Below, one piece after another: positions 21,855 through 32,420 of a stretch of DNA of 64,000 nucleotides. The stretch is taken from contig KZ627147.1 in the NCBI GenBank assembly GCA_002917775.1, positions 356,826 through 420,825 on the forward strand, read 5' to 3'. The notes beneath the pieces were generated by a model. The model was not told the origin of the DNA, did not search any database, and saw only the letters and a list, made by a program, of their open reading frames with translations. Numbering within the stretch: the stretch's first letter is position 1; the number at the start of each line of letters is the position of its first letter. Both the position numbers and the translations under genes were made by a program. This DNA is from Glaciozyma antarctica PI12 (Eukaryota; Basidiomycota; Microbotryomycetes; Kriegeriales; Camptobasidiaceae).

Positions 21855-23647
21855 CTAAACCTCCAAATACCCCCTCAACCCTTCCGCCGTCCTCAAAAAC
21901 GCCCTCAGCTCCTCCTCCCTCACCACCCTCTCCTTCGCAAACCCACACAACACCCACCCCCTCCGTCCCTCCAACACCGGCACCATCACTCCCGTCCCGT
22001 ACTCTCCTAACTCCCCTCCCTCTCCAGTCGAACAGCGATATAAAAGCCCAGCGTCCCTGGTCCTCAGCGCCTCCAGGTGTAGTCCATAATCGAACTCGAG
22101 GTCATATGAAGGGTGGGTAGAGGCGATAAGAGTCGTGGAAGGGGGAGAGGGGGGGAGCGAGAGGGAGATGAGGTAGATGAGGGAGAGGGAGAGGGAAGTG
22201 GAGAGCGTGGTGAGGAGGGAGGAGATGGCGGTTAGGGAGGCGGCGGGAAGGGAGGTGGGGTTTGAAGGATAGGGGAGAGGGAAGTAGGAGGTGCTGAGGG
22301 GGGTGAGAGGTGGAGTGGGGAAGGCGTTGAGGTAGTCTGCTGGGACGGGTGGGAGAGGGGGAAGAGGTGTTGAGGGTGGTGGGTGAGGGGAGCTGTGAAA
22401 ACGGGTACGGCGACGAGGGATGGGAGAGGAGGGGGGGATTGATATCGGCGAGGGACGACGTTTAATGGTGGTGGGAGAGGCGGGAGGGGAGGAGGGGAGG
22501 TGCCAGTTCTTGAACCGGAATTGCTCGAGCGAGAGGAGTTCATCTTCGCGCGAGAGACGCAGGGACTCAGCCTGGGTCTCGAGGACGGAAGAGATTTCCC
22601 AAGCGAGAGAACGACTGCAGCGTTCGGTGAGCGAGAACTCGCAAGAGAGGGAGGCGAGGAACTCACATTTGAGCCTGCTCCGCTTCCGAGAAGTTGGGGC
22701 GAGGAGCGTCGTGCAACACGATCAGCATCCCAACTGGCGCCGCTCGACGATTAGCGTCGACGCTCAACGTCGGAGCATAAAGCGGCACTCCCGCCGCAAA
22801 CCTCGCATCCAACACTACGTCCACTTTTGGATTCCGAAACCTGCGTCCACTCATCAGCCCCCGTCCTCCACTCAGCAAGCCAAGACCGTACCTCCAATTG
22901 TCCCCACTCTCCACTTCGCAAAACTCCTTCGCAGCTCGCAGTACCGCCTTATCGCACGTCGTCCGTCCCTTCAAGCTCCTCACCACCTCCTCCGCCATCC
23001 CAGCCTCAGCACGCAACACCGCTTCTCCCTCTTCGAGCATCATAACCGCTGCGAGCCGAACTTGAAGCAGCACAAGACACCGTTGAGTGATTTCGAGGAG
23101 CGAGGGATCGGAGGGGCGCGGGACGGAGGTGCGCGGGGCGTTGAACTTTGGAGTCGAGGGCATGAGAGAAAGAGAGAAGAGAGGGAGGGGATAGGGGAGC
23201 GGCGAGTGGTGTGGGGGGTTGAGAAGAGGCATTGTTGGGGGAGAAGGGGAGGGATCTGGAGGAGTCGGTTCGTTTAGGATGTGAAGAGGGGTGTGGGGTG
23301 GGTGATCGAGGCGTGGTGGGCTGTTGGAATGGATGAGGTGTTGCGGAATTTGGGAGGATGCGGAGCGAGGCGCGGTTGCGTTGGTGGCTGGAGGCTGGAG
23401 GATTGTGAGAGGTTGAGTCCTGGAAAGGTCGGAGAGACGGGTCAGCGAGATCTTCGAGAGCGAGAGAGCTGGAACGCACTGCGAGGATTTCTGGGACGTT
23501 GATTGGAACGGTGGACGTCTTGCTTTTCCTGCTTAAGGGGCTGGAGAAACGGGACGAGTTCCAGAAGTGCTTGAGGCGTGCGACGGCGATCGAGGCGTTC
23601 GACGCTTTGCTGTCCGCGGATGAGACCGAGTGAGTGGAGATGGACAT
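21855..23647 (-). CDS. GAF-like domain protein with disordered flanks
   Basis: Probable intracellular protein with a GAF-like fold. The ATG at 23647 gives MSISTHSVSSADSKASNASI, then LKHFWNSSRF. After an intron a long Pro/Ser region precedes PSLLEITQRCLVLLQVRLAA. The GAF-like part reads KAVLRAAKEFCEVESGDNWR, FRNPKVDVVLDARFAAGVPL, YAPTLSVDANRRAAPVGMLI and VLHDAPRPNFSEAEQAQ, similar to the RFYAGAPL...GTLCVID..PR pattern of histidine-kinase GAF modules. It continues with a helix (LETQAESLRLSREDELLSLE) and ends near GLRGYLEV-stop at 21855-21857. No kinase or receiver domain is present. Introns are at about 23420-23480, 22848-22898 and 22620-22670; the first acceptor is uncertain between two AG sites, and the second one keeps the downstream frame. 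Ligand unknown. Confidence 0.65.
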
Positions 23648-24939
23648 GGCTGGTGTATACGAGCAGTGCGTGAGGAACAATACGAGAGGAAGAAGACGAG
23701 AAGAGGAAGAGCAGGGGTAGCTCGGAGTTGGCGACGTGAAGATCGTACATCTCAACTCGGAGAAGCGGTCCATGCTGGCGTCCCGATTGTTCTCCGACTA
23801 GCCCATGCACTTCACTGGCGAAGAAGGAGCAGAAGAAGGGAACCCTCGGATCGCGTCCCAACGGGCGAGTGCTGAAAAAGGATTGCCAGCGAACAGTGGG
23901 AGTGACAGTCCTTTGTTACGCGCTCATTGTGGCAGGCATCTCGGTTCTTTTGAGGTTCGGAACGAAAGTCTGGCGCGACGTTCACGATCGTTCCCAAGAG
24001 GGCAGGTTCGACAGGCCTAGAGCAGCAGGCTCCCCCCATTGTCCTGCGAATCCCTTGCTCCCACAGACTACTCCCACCGTCGCGCAAATAGCCCCCTGCA
24101 TACCAGCAGTGTGCACGTCGAATCGTCGATAGAGGTCTGGGGCTCCATCGGGGAGGAAGGAAAGACGAGGGGGCGCGGTGGGTTCGGCGGCTCTGACGAA
24201 ACTGGGCCGTATCTGGGGGCGGAGGAAGGCGGAGTAGCGAGCTCGAGTGATCTTCTGCCGTAAGAGCGCAGGAGGGGAGCAGTCACCCGCAGAGGGGACG
24301 AGGGACAAGCAGGCCGAAGTCAAGCCGAAGCAGGCGCGACGGAGGAAATTGATTTTGGCTGTGAAAAATTCGGGAATTAATTATCCCCCTATCTCCCCTT
24401 CTGTTCTCTCGGAATCCGGTCGACAAGTCCAAGACAAGTCTGCGCTGAATCAGAGGAGTAGAAAGCTTGCAAGTACGTGAACGGCCCAAGGTCCTCGCTG
24501 CCGAAGCTAAAGTTCGCTGGCAGGAGGACGAGTAGACGAAGTGCGCCTCCTCCTCCAACCAACGGCGCCTTCAAAGCGGAGGGGGGGGCAGAAGCAGAGT
24601 CCACGTAGACCGAGAGCCGATGATGTGCGTTCGGGGAGCAGGAGAATGAGGATGGCACGAGGATACGGCAAAGTCACAGAGCTGGGAGCAAAGCGAGGAG
24701 TCTTCCAGAGCAGGCAGAACGACGCAGAGATGACTGACGCAGAGCAGGCTAAGTGAGCTCCAGAGACCTCTAATGAAACAGAGTCCGAGATGGCGAAGAC
24801 CTGGGCAGGAGGGAACCGAACGAGAGCACCTCACGCGCCAGCCGAGCAGGACACGCCTTCCCCCGATCCCCCAAGCAGAGTCAGCAGCCAGCTCCCCTTC
24901 CACACACACTCTGCACACTCATCTACTTCCCCTCCCTCC
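23648..24939. other. Intergenic, 1.3 kb without a supported gene
   Basis: Contains several open frames on both strands (up to 113 codons) with no domain, poor codon preference and no splice support. The stretch 24350-24400 is locally AT-rich (aattaattatcc). It should include the promoter of the GAF-like gene and the 3' flank of uL14m. Nothing else recognised. Confidence 0.4.
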
Positions 24940-25460
24940 CTACACCACCTTCGGCGCCAAACTGACGACCTTACTCCACCCCCTACTCCTCAACTCCGCC
25001 GCTACGACTCGACGAAATCCTATTCCCAATCATCTCCTTCTTACTATTCACCAACACAGCCGCATTATCATCGAACCGCACATACCGTCCGTCGGGACGA
25101 CGGGTGGGGTACTTGGTTCGAACGACCACAGCGCGTCGGACGTCCCCGCGACGAACTTTGGCAGCTTGAGCGGTGCCGGCTAGAGCGGTGGAGATGGGGC
25201 GAGCACGCTTGATGACTACTACGATCTCGTCTCCTGCGCGCGTTGAGAGAGGAGGTGAGCTTTGCGCCCGAGAAGGGAGGGAGGGACGAACCTATCCGTG
25301 CCATGCCGTGACCGGTCTTGGTCTTGAGGACGTTGACACACTCGGCGACAAGGGCGCCAGAGTTGTCGATGATGAGCTGCGTGTCGGGGGAGTTAGTTAG
25401 TGAGAGGGTCGGAGGAGAGGAGAGGAAGGAGCGGACCATGGTTGCTTTTAGGCCGAGCAT
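24940..25460 (-). CDS. MRPL38: Mitochondrial large-subunit ribosomal protein uL14m
   Basis: Mitochondrial homologue of bacterial L14, at the interface of the large subunit. The ATG at 25460 (MLGLKATM) is followed by an intron and [20 protein letters not shown], the classical uL14 opening (L.V.DNSGA....C). It continues [62 protein letters not shown] and EMIGNRIS. The expected ending [20 protein letters not shown] follows one frame over, with a stop at 24940-24942. A single-base break at about 25003-25014 separates the two; as written the frame would stop at 24983. The break sits inside a conserved strand with no room for an intron, so a sequence error is more likely than a true mutation. Two introns are used (about 25379-25437 and 25237-25292). 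Confidence 0.9.
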
Positions 25461-26620
25461 GGCGGGGTAGGCAAGGCGGGGTGGAGGAGGGTTGGAGGAG
25501 GTGCTGGGCTGGTCTGAGCGGGGCGGAGTGCTGTGTTGGGTTGGGCTGAGGAGGAGCAGCGAGGGAGAGAAGTCGAAGCGAGCCTCCGTCTTTTCGGCCT
25601 GAAGTGTCTGCGGAGTCAGCTCTCAGGCTCCTTCCTTACAGCGGCTGTTCTCGTACGAAGAATACACTAGCGATGAAGACGCCTGTGGGTTGGGGGAGGA
25701 GCGGGAGTGGGAGAGAAGGGCGGAGAGCAGGGAGGCGCGGTGCGAGCGAGTGGAGCGCGGGGAGAGGGCGTCGGTGGAACGGTGGAACCGAAGAGCTGGC
25801 GAGGAGGGTAGTGATGATGGAGGAGCCGCTGGGAAGGACGAATCGAGGTGAGCTTGGCTTCGGTACTTCAGGAGGGCGGGGAGAGGTGCTGAGACTATGG
25901 CTGCAGGAGCTGATATTCGAGTGGTGGAAGCGAATCCGATGGCAACGATGCGTGCGACGAGGTGGAAGGGAAGCAAGAGGTGCTACAGGGCTACGCGTGA
26001 GGGGGTCGAGGTACCAGGTCGGAAGGAGGGCGATGGAGCGCGGAGGTGTGCGGACTCGGGCGGGGATTGTTGTGGGCTGTGAGGTGGCTCAGACGATGTG
26101 TCAGGTGCGTATGGACTCTCTAGAAACAAACGGGATATGCTGGCGGATCCTGCGGTGTTCGGATTATTCGGCAGCGAGGGCGCTGGACTCTGCTTCCGCT
26201 GGACGGCCTTCCGTTCTCCTCTGCTTCCTCTGCTGACTTTCGCTTCGTCGCTTCCAGTGCAATGTATTCTCGAGCGTTCACATTCCTCGCACGAACAACC
26301 TCAGCTATCCCTGCTGTCCTTGTCGCACGCCTCGGCTTCGACGGTCCCCGACCCTTCTCTCCACCATTTCGACTGCAACCTTCCCTTCTCGAGCGCTTCG
26401 ACAGCAACGCCTACCACTCATCTCTCCTCCCGTACGTCCTAAAAAAATGCTCCTAAAAAAACTCCACCAAAAAACACAAGACGCAATCTCCCCCTCTCGT
26501 GGGGCCGCCGAATCTCCGTTTCGCCCCTCGCCGAATCGGCGAATTTCTTCGGCACGGAGTTGGTTCCTCCCTCTCCATACGCCCTCAGACGTCAACCGAG
26601 GGACCACTGCCCTCTACAGC
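25461..26620. other. Unresolved 1.16-kb region, possible small intron-rich gene
   Basis: No confident gene model. On the minus strand three short C-rich, coding-like patches occur: TIPARVRTPPRSIALLPTWY (around 26030), FHLVARIVAIGFASTTR (around 25950) and FVLPSGSSIITTLLASSS (around 25830). After a strong pyrimidine-rich acceptor at about 25684 comes GVFIASVFFVREQPL-stop. They fall in different frames and would need two or three introns. On the plus strand a possible intron (gtgagc...gctgag...ctgcag, about 25850-25906) also lies here. Both strands are open over 200 codons. The right part (26240-26620) is probably the MFS gene promoter, with A-rich runs at 26440-26475. Confidence 0.35.
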
Positions 26621-28607
26621 ATGTCGTCCTCCCTCCCAACACTCTCTCCCCAAGCGCCGGCCCGACCACCCTCGATCGAATCCGCCCGCGGCTCCTCGTT
26701 GACACTCCAGGAGGAGAGCGCTTCGAAAGCTGAGAAGGACGAGGAGGAGGAAGAGGTGGACGAGCATGAGGGAGAAGTTAGGGATCCGGAGAGCGTGCCC
26801 ACTCCGAAGGCGGAGCATGCGTACCCCGATGGAGGCTTGCGGGCCTATTTGTGTGTCGTGAGTCCATCCGTGGTGGAGAGAGCGGGGAGCTGATATTGGG
26901 CGCAGGTGGGAGGGTTCTTGGTGCTGTTCAGGTGGGTTTTGCCCGAGGTAGGAAGGAGGAGAGCTGACGGGCGTTGGTGAACAGCACTTTCGGGTTGACC
27001 AACTCGTTCGCGGTCTTTCAGGCGGAATTCAAGCGCGTGCGTTCGAGCTCGTACTGTGGGACGAAGCGATGCTGACTGAGTGCTTTTGACGTGTAGAATC
27101 AACTAGCGGATTATGACCCGAGCGCGATTAGCTGGATCGGCAGCGTGCACCTTGGGATCCTGTTCGCTCTTGGACTGCCGAGTGGGAGGCTGTTTGACGA
27201 TGGCTAGTGAGTTCCTTTCTTCTGAATATAGGAGCACGCTCTGATGAAGCTCTCCACAGCTTCCGGTATCAGCTCGCCATTGGATCAGCGCTCTGGATCG
27301 TAGGCGTCTTTACGATGTCTGTATCAAAGACCTACGTCCAGCTCTTCCTCTCCTACTCCATCTGCCTCGGCGTACGCTCCTCCACCCTCCCTCAGGTCGG
27401 CCAAACTAACACGCTTTTCTCGCAGCTCGCTCTCGGCCTCGTCTTCGCACCCACCCTCTCCTGCGTCGGCTCCTACTTCTTCCGCAAACGCTCAATGATG
27501 AACGGCTGCGTCGCATCAGGCGCTGCCTTTGGAGCCGTCATCTTCCCCATCATGCTCAACAACCTCTTCGAGACGGTTGGGTTCGCAGCGGCCGTGCGAG
27601 CCGGTACGTTCCCTCCTCTCCGCCGCACCGAGCTGGAAACTGATTGCAAGCAGCGGGGTACATGATGACGGGCTGCTTGGTACTCGCCAATATCCTCATG
27701 CGGCCTCGAATGCTGCCGAAGAAGAAGCGGGTGCCAGTATTCCCTCTCATCGGGTCCTTTTTGCGCCAACCCTCAACATGGTTCGCCTGCGTCGGCAGTG
27801 CGCTCGTCATGCTTGGAATGTTCATTCCAGTGCGTTATTTCTTGCACACATGCGAGCACGAGCTGACCTACCTCCACAGCTTTTCTGTGAGCGAACCCCT
27901 CGACCGACATTCCGACACTCCTAACCCTCTCCTCCCCGCCAGACATCCAGGTTTTCGCCCAAGTCAGCCGAGCAGGAGCTATCTTGACCATGTACTCGAT
28001 CTCCATCATTAACGCGACCGCTACAATCGCACGGTTGGTCGCAGGAGTTCTTGGAGACCGGTATGGGTATATCAATGTCTCGATTCCTCTCGTCGCCACG
28101 ACGGGTATCCTCATCTTTGCCATGTAGGTCGACACCTTGCGTCCCCCGTATTTCTCAAGCTGATATGTCGTGCCCGCAGGCTCGGCGTGCATAATGGCGG
28201 AGGGATCATCGCGTTTGACCTTCTTTATGGCTTCGCAAGGTGCGGCGTTCTCCCTCCTTCGCTCCCAAGCTCGGAACTGACGTCTCAGTCTTCAGCGGCG
28301 GATGGGTGACTCTCATGGCACCAGTCCTGATGTCTCTCGCCACCGACGTCTCAGGACTAGGGTACGTTCCTCGCTCCTCAGGCCGAACGAGCTAACCTCG
28401 CCATGCAGAATTCGCGTCGGTCTCGGATTCATGTTCGTCGCTGTTACCTGCTTGGTAGGCTCGCCAATTGCTGGCGTGCTCCTCACCGCTGCTGGAGACT
28501 ACTGGGCGCCTTGTACGTTTGGGGGAGTGACGGTGTTGATGGGGGGAGGATTTTTGGTGCTGGTGCGGAGAACGCAAGTGAAGAGGAAGGGGAATTGGAA
28601 GGTATAG
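26621..28607 (+). CDS. MFS transporter, monocarboxylate-porter (MCH) type
   Basis: Plasma- or vacuolar-membrane transporter of the monocarboxylate porter-like branch of the major facilitator superfamily; yeast Mch5, for example, imports riboflavin. Substrate here is unknown. The ATG at 26621 opens an 80-residue Ser/Glu-rich cytosolic tail ending YPDGGLRAYLCV, the typical PDGG(W/L) motif just before helix 1. Helices follow: VGGFLVLFSTFGLTNSFAVF, ISWIGSVHLGILFALGLPSG, LAIGSALWIVGVFTMSVSKT, LGLVFAPTLSCVGSYFFRKR (with the R-K-R after helix 4), GAAFGAVIFPIMLNNLF, and in the second half WFACVGSALVMLGMFIPLFY, SISIINATATIARLVAGVLG, DRYGYINVSIPLVATTGILI, WVTLMAPVLMSLATD, GLGFMFVAVTCLVGSPIAGV and FGGVTVLMGGGFLVLVRR. 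About ten small introns are used; the stop is at 28605-28607. Confidence 0.9.
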
Positions 28608-28760
28608 AGCTGTAGAGGGTCTGTAAGGAATAGAATGGGTCATAGAAACTGGAAGCCGTTGGCTTGCGACGGGAGCACTTTCGCAGGGCCCGGGGGCCCC
28701 TCGCGCGGGCCTTCCCCAACGCGTGGACGCCTTTCTCTCCTTGTCTCCTCGCACTCACAG

Positions 28761-29527
28761 ATGTCGTCGCCAGGTGCGTCCCCTCCTCTACCCAGCACCT
28801 GCCGAGCTCACCCCCTCCCAGTCCTCACGCCCGCGCTCGTCAAGTCTCGTTCCGTGCAGCTCAGGATCCACCCCTTCCTCCTCACCAGCAGCGATCCGAA
28901 CATCATCTCCCAGGCCTGTAACAGGAATCCCTCCTCCGCCGAGGTTTTTCCCGAAGGAGTCGACTCCAGCGAGGGGGAAGGCGGGGGACGACTCTCGCAG
29001 GCGCCGCAGCGCGATGAGTTCGCCTCGACTCCGGCTCTTACGCAGCTCGTTTCGTTCAATGGGAATGGCGATGGGGAGAAGGCCTGGAGTAGTAGGGCTG
29101 CCAATCCCCAGGGAGTGACTGTTTGGGACGTCGTCAAGGTATGTTCTCAGCCTCGCGGCCTCGTCGACGTTCCCCAGCTGATTTCGTCGTCTGCAGGCAA
29201 TCGCAACCTTGTAGGCTGGCTCAGGCTTAGTTCCAAGTCCAGATTGACGCTGTATTGCAGCATGAACCAGCCCTTCGACGACAGCGACTTCATGACTCGG
29301 GGAGAAATGCTCGACGACGGCTCGTTCGTCCCCCCTCCGAAAGGAGACTCGCGCTGACCCCCGTTCGTTCATAGGTTCTTCACTGGAGCGAATGGTAACC
29401 CGGCGAAAGGAAGCTGTACCGTCGACTTCGACTTCATGGGCGGAGGAGAATGGCAGAACGTTCCTGTAGGGTGCGGGGGGGATTTGGGGAGAGTTTGCTT
29501 GGAACTTTGCAGCACCAGTTCCTCTGA
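28761..29527 (+). CDS. Orphan small protein, four-intron gene
   Basis: Not recognised. The model rests on clean splice sites: ATG at 28761 (MSSP), intron to about 28820, then a long exon (LTPALVKSRSVQLRIHPFLL, TSSDPNIISQACNRNPSSAE, GVTVWDVVK), an intron at 29140-29197, AIATF, a second at about 29211-29262, NQPFDDSDFMTRGEMLDDGS, a third with donor gttcgt to about 29375, FFTGANGNPAKGSCTVDFDF, MGGGEWQNVP and a final intron before HQFL-stop (29525-29527). Codon use in the long exon is strongly C/G-ending, unlike the antisense frame. No signal peptide, membrane segment or known motif is visible. About 160 residues. The first intron and the start codon are the least certain parts; an upstream exon is possible because a cacag precedes the ATG. 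Confidence 0.55.
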
Positions 29528-30398
29528 TCCCATGAAGGTTTACCGTCGTGGTAAACAACGCTGGGAGCAAGGTCGCGACGGCTTTGGTGGAGGGGAGGAA
29601 GGAGCGAGTCGCGCCCGAACTTCGCAGCTACCAAGTCCATCTTTCCCCGAGATACGATTCAGGCGTTGCAATCCTTCGTATCCTCACGACCTTATTGCAA
29701 CCTTTTAAATCAGAAACAGGATGCAGCCAACGAAGATACCAGCGAGGTCTTGCGAAGGAGCATTGTGCGTAGCGGATTAGGCTCAGACGGGACGGCGACC
29801 GCCCTTGATTGCGAGCAGTTGGAGTATAGCAGGAAGACAAAGCGCGCTAGGTACAGCCAGCAGGGGAGAGGAAGAGGAGCGGGAAAGGCTCCACCGCGAT
29901 GTTGACCGCCTAGGTAGGTAAGACCAGATATATTGAATATTCTGAATATTTGAATTTGTTTGGCTGAGGGAACCCTTCCTCTTCCTCCCCACCACGCTCC
30001 TCCCGTTCGACTCGCTCAACCTCAGGCAGCGTACAACCAGTCGCTTAAAAACCACCCTCGAGGACTTCGCAGCCTCTCCAATAAGCTACAATCCGTTCCG
30101 CAACCCTCTCCACTCCCACCGCGTCCTCTCCCGACCAACACTCTCGCAAACACGTACGCCTCTCGCCCGTACCACCGCCGTCTACACCAGCTGACAGTCT
30201 GTACCCCCGCACGCAGACCCAGTGCAGCTGTTTCATGTCCTTGGTCCCAACCATCAATCTGCACCGATCTTCTCACCAACACACTCGCCACAGACCTCCT
30301 CGTTTCGGACCCTTTTCCTGTCCGTCCTCCTTCTCTTTGGGGCTTTGGGGCATATGACACGAGCTGACTAGTCGTCAACTGCAGAATCAACCGCAATC
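29528..30398. promoter_or_regulatory. Intergenic with AT-rich patch upstream of eIF5
   Basis: 870 bp without a supported gene. An AT-rich patch with a repeated gaatatt (tgaatattctgaatatttgaat, about 29934-29957) is the most AT-rich spot nearby. The rest is pyrimidine-rich and leads into the eIF5 start with an acceptor-like tgcag at 30381-30385, so a 5'UTR intron is possible. Confidence 0.45.
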
Positions 30399-31947
30399 AT
30401 GGCCGCTGTCAACATCCGACGTGATGTCAAAGACTCGTTCTACCGCTACAAGTGCGTTTGGCCTTTTGGAGCGAGAGCGTGGGGTGGAACGGGAAGCTGA
30501 CCGAGTTGCGCGCCTTCAGGATGCCCGTCCTCTTGACCAAGATTGAAGGCAAGGGCAATGGAATCAAGACGGGTACGTCGTCTCTTCGGCGAGAAGGTCC
30601 GCATCCCGCCGATCGCTGACCTTTCTCTGCGCGTGCAGTCATCCCCAACATGGCCGACGTCTCGCGCGCCCTCAACCGCCCCTCAGCCTGTGAGTCCTCG
30701 CCCTCGCCACTCCCCTCCCCACGCCTCCCTCGGCCTCGCGCCGCCTCCCCCTCCCGAAAGCACCCCTCACCACTCCAGAGCCCCACTAACGCGCCTCCTT
30801 GCAGACCCCACCAAGTTCTTCGGCTGCGAGCTCGGCGCCCAAGCGACTTTCAACGACGAGACGGAGCGCTACATCGTCAACGGCGCGCACGACGCCGCGC
30901 GTCTCCGCGACCTCCTCGACGTATTCATCGACAAATTCGTCCTCTGCGCTTCTTGCAAGAACCCCGAGACGGAGCTCATCATCACCAAGGACGACTTTAT
31001 CTTGCGCGATTGCAAAGCGTGCGGTCAGCGCGGCAACATCGACATGCGGCACAAGCTCACGACGTTCATCCTTAAGAACCCGCCGAAGAGCAAGAAGGCT
31101 GGCGGGAAGGGAAAGAAAGCTACGGCTGGAGCAGACGCCCTACTCGCGCCGGAAGCGATGACGAGCGATGACGAGTTGACGAAGAAGATCGAGGCGGGCG
31201 CGAACGCGACTCTTAGTCCCGAGGCGGCTGCGGCGTTGATTGAGAGCAACAGGGACGACGACGATTGGGCTATTGATACGAGCAAGGAGGCGGTCGCGGC
31301 GAGGATTCAGGAGCTCGATTCGAAGCTGCAGAACTCGCTTATCCTCGAGGACGACGATGAGGAGGGTGGAGGACCGTATGAGGCGTTTGGGGAGTGGGTT
31401 AGGGACAACAAGGGTGTGAGCGATGCGGAGGTGTATCGCAAGGCGGAGGAGATGGGCATCGCGAAGAAGCACAAGACTCTCGTCGTCCTCGTTCAGGCCC
31501 TCTTCTCCGAGGCCATCGCGACCGAGGTGGCAGCGCACGCCGGCTTGCTCAAGAAGGTTCGTCCTGTCCTTCCCCATACTGCCGTTTTCGTGCTGACGTT
31601 GCTCACTCGCACAGCTCACGACGTCGGAGAAGCACCAAAAGTCCCTCCTCGGCGGCGTCGAACGCCTGATCGGCGAGACCTACCCTCAGCTCATCAAATC
31701 GGACGTTCCCAAGATCCTCATGGCGTTCTACCAAGCCGAGATTATCGAGGAGGAGATCGTCACTCATTGGGCTTCGGTCGCGAGCAAGAAGGTGCGTTCT
31801 CCGTTTCGTTGGAGTCGAGTGCAGAAGCTGATGTGCGGGTGGGTGCAGTACGTTCCTAAGGACGTTAGCAAGAAGGTTCGCAAGGCGGCGGATCCGTTCG
31901 TCAAGTGGCTTGCGGAGGCGGAGAGCTCGGAGGAGGAGAGCGATTGA
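30399..31947 (+). CDS. TIF5: Translation initiation factor eIF5
   Basis: GTPase-activating protein for eIF2 in the 43S complex. The ATG at 30399 gives MAAVNIRRDVKDSFYRYKMP, then VLLTKIEGKGNGIKTVIPNM, ADVSRALNRPSAYPTKFFGC and ELGAQATFNDETERYIVNGA, the eIF5/eIF2-beta-like domain; the catalytic Arg is the R near residue 15 in family numbering. The zinc ribbon follows as LCASCKNPETELIITK...LRDCKACGQRG (C-x2-C...C-x2-C), then a Lys-rich linker (KKAGGKGKKATAG) and an acidic linker. The C-terminal W2/HEAT domain includes VLVQALFSEAIATEVAAHAG, LTTSEKHQKSLLGGVERLIG, IIEEEIVTHWAS and the acidic-aromatic ending FVKWLAEAESSEEESD-stop, which contacts eIF2-beta and eIF3. Introns are near the 5' end (30452-30520, 30573-30638, 30689-30803) and near 31556-31613 and 31793-31848. 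Confidence 0.96.
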
Positions 31948-32420
31948 TTTGGCGAGGCCCCGTTTGGATACTCCCCTCTCTCTCGCCGTATTTTTGCAAA
32001 TTAATTTTGGCTTTGCGAAGAACGTTGATGTCGTCGTCGTCGCTCGTCGAGAGAAGGAGGAAACGTTGGCGGCGGTCGCGAGTTTTGTAGTTTCGCAGTT
32101 TGGGACAAAGGAAATCGGTTTGTAGTGAATTCAATTTGGGCACTTGCGCCTCGAGTCGCTGCTCCCTCCTCCTCCCTTCTCTCCTTCACGCGCAGAGTTC
32201 GAGTGAGTAGTCCCCTGTAGACTCACAGCTAGCGACTCAGCTCACCCCTCCCTCCCTCCACCCAGCACAGCCCAACTCCTTCGCCCCTCCCTCCGAACAG
32301 CCGCGTCACCTCTCCCATCCCCCCTCGTCCCCTCCTCCACCTCCGTACGCCTCACCTCCCCAGCTCTCCCACCTTCCTCAACTAACCCCTCACCGCCTGC
32401 AGAACCCTTAACTAGCGCAA
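31948..32420. promoter_or_regulatory. Intergenic, promoter of the proteasome gene
   Basis: 473 bp between co-directional genes. It holds the eIF5 3' flank with an AT patch (ttttgcaaattaattttggc, about 31991-32010) and pyrimidine-rich 5' sequence of the alpha-4 gene with acceptor-like sites (gcagaaccc near 32400). No gene is seen. Confidence 0.4.
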
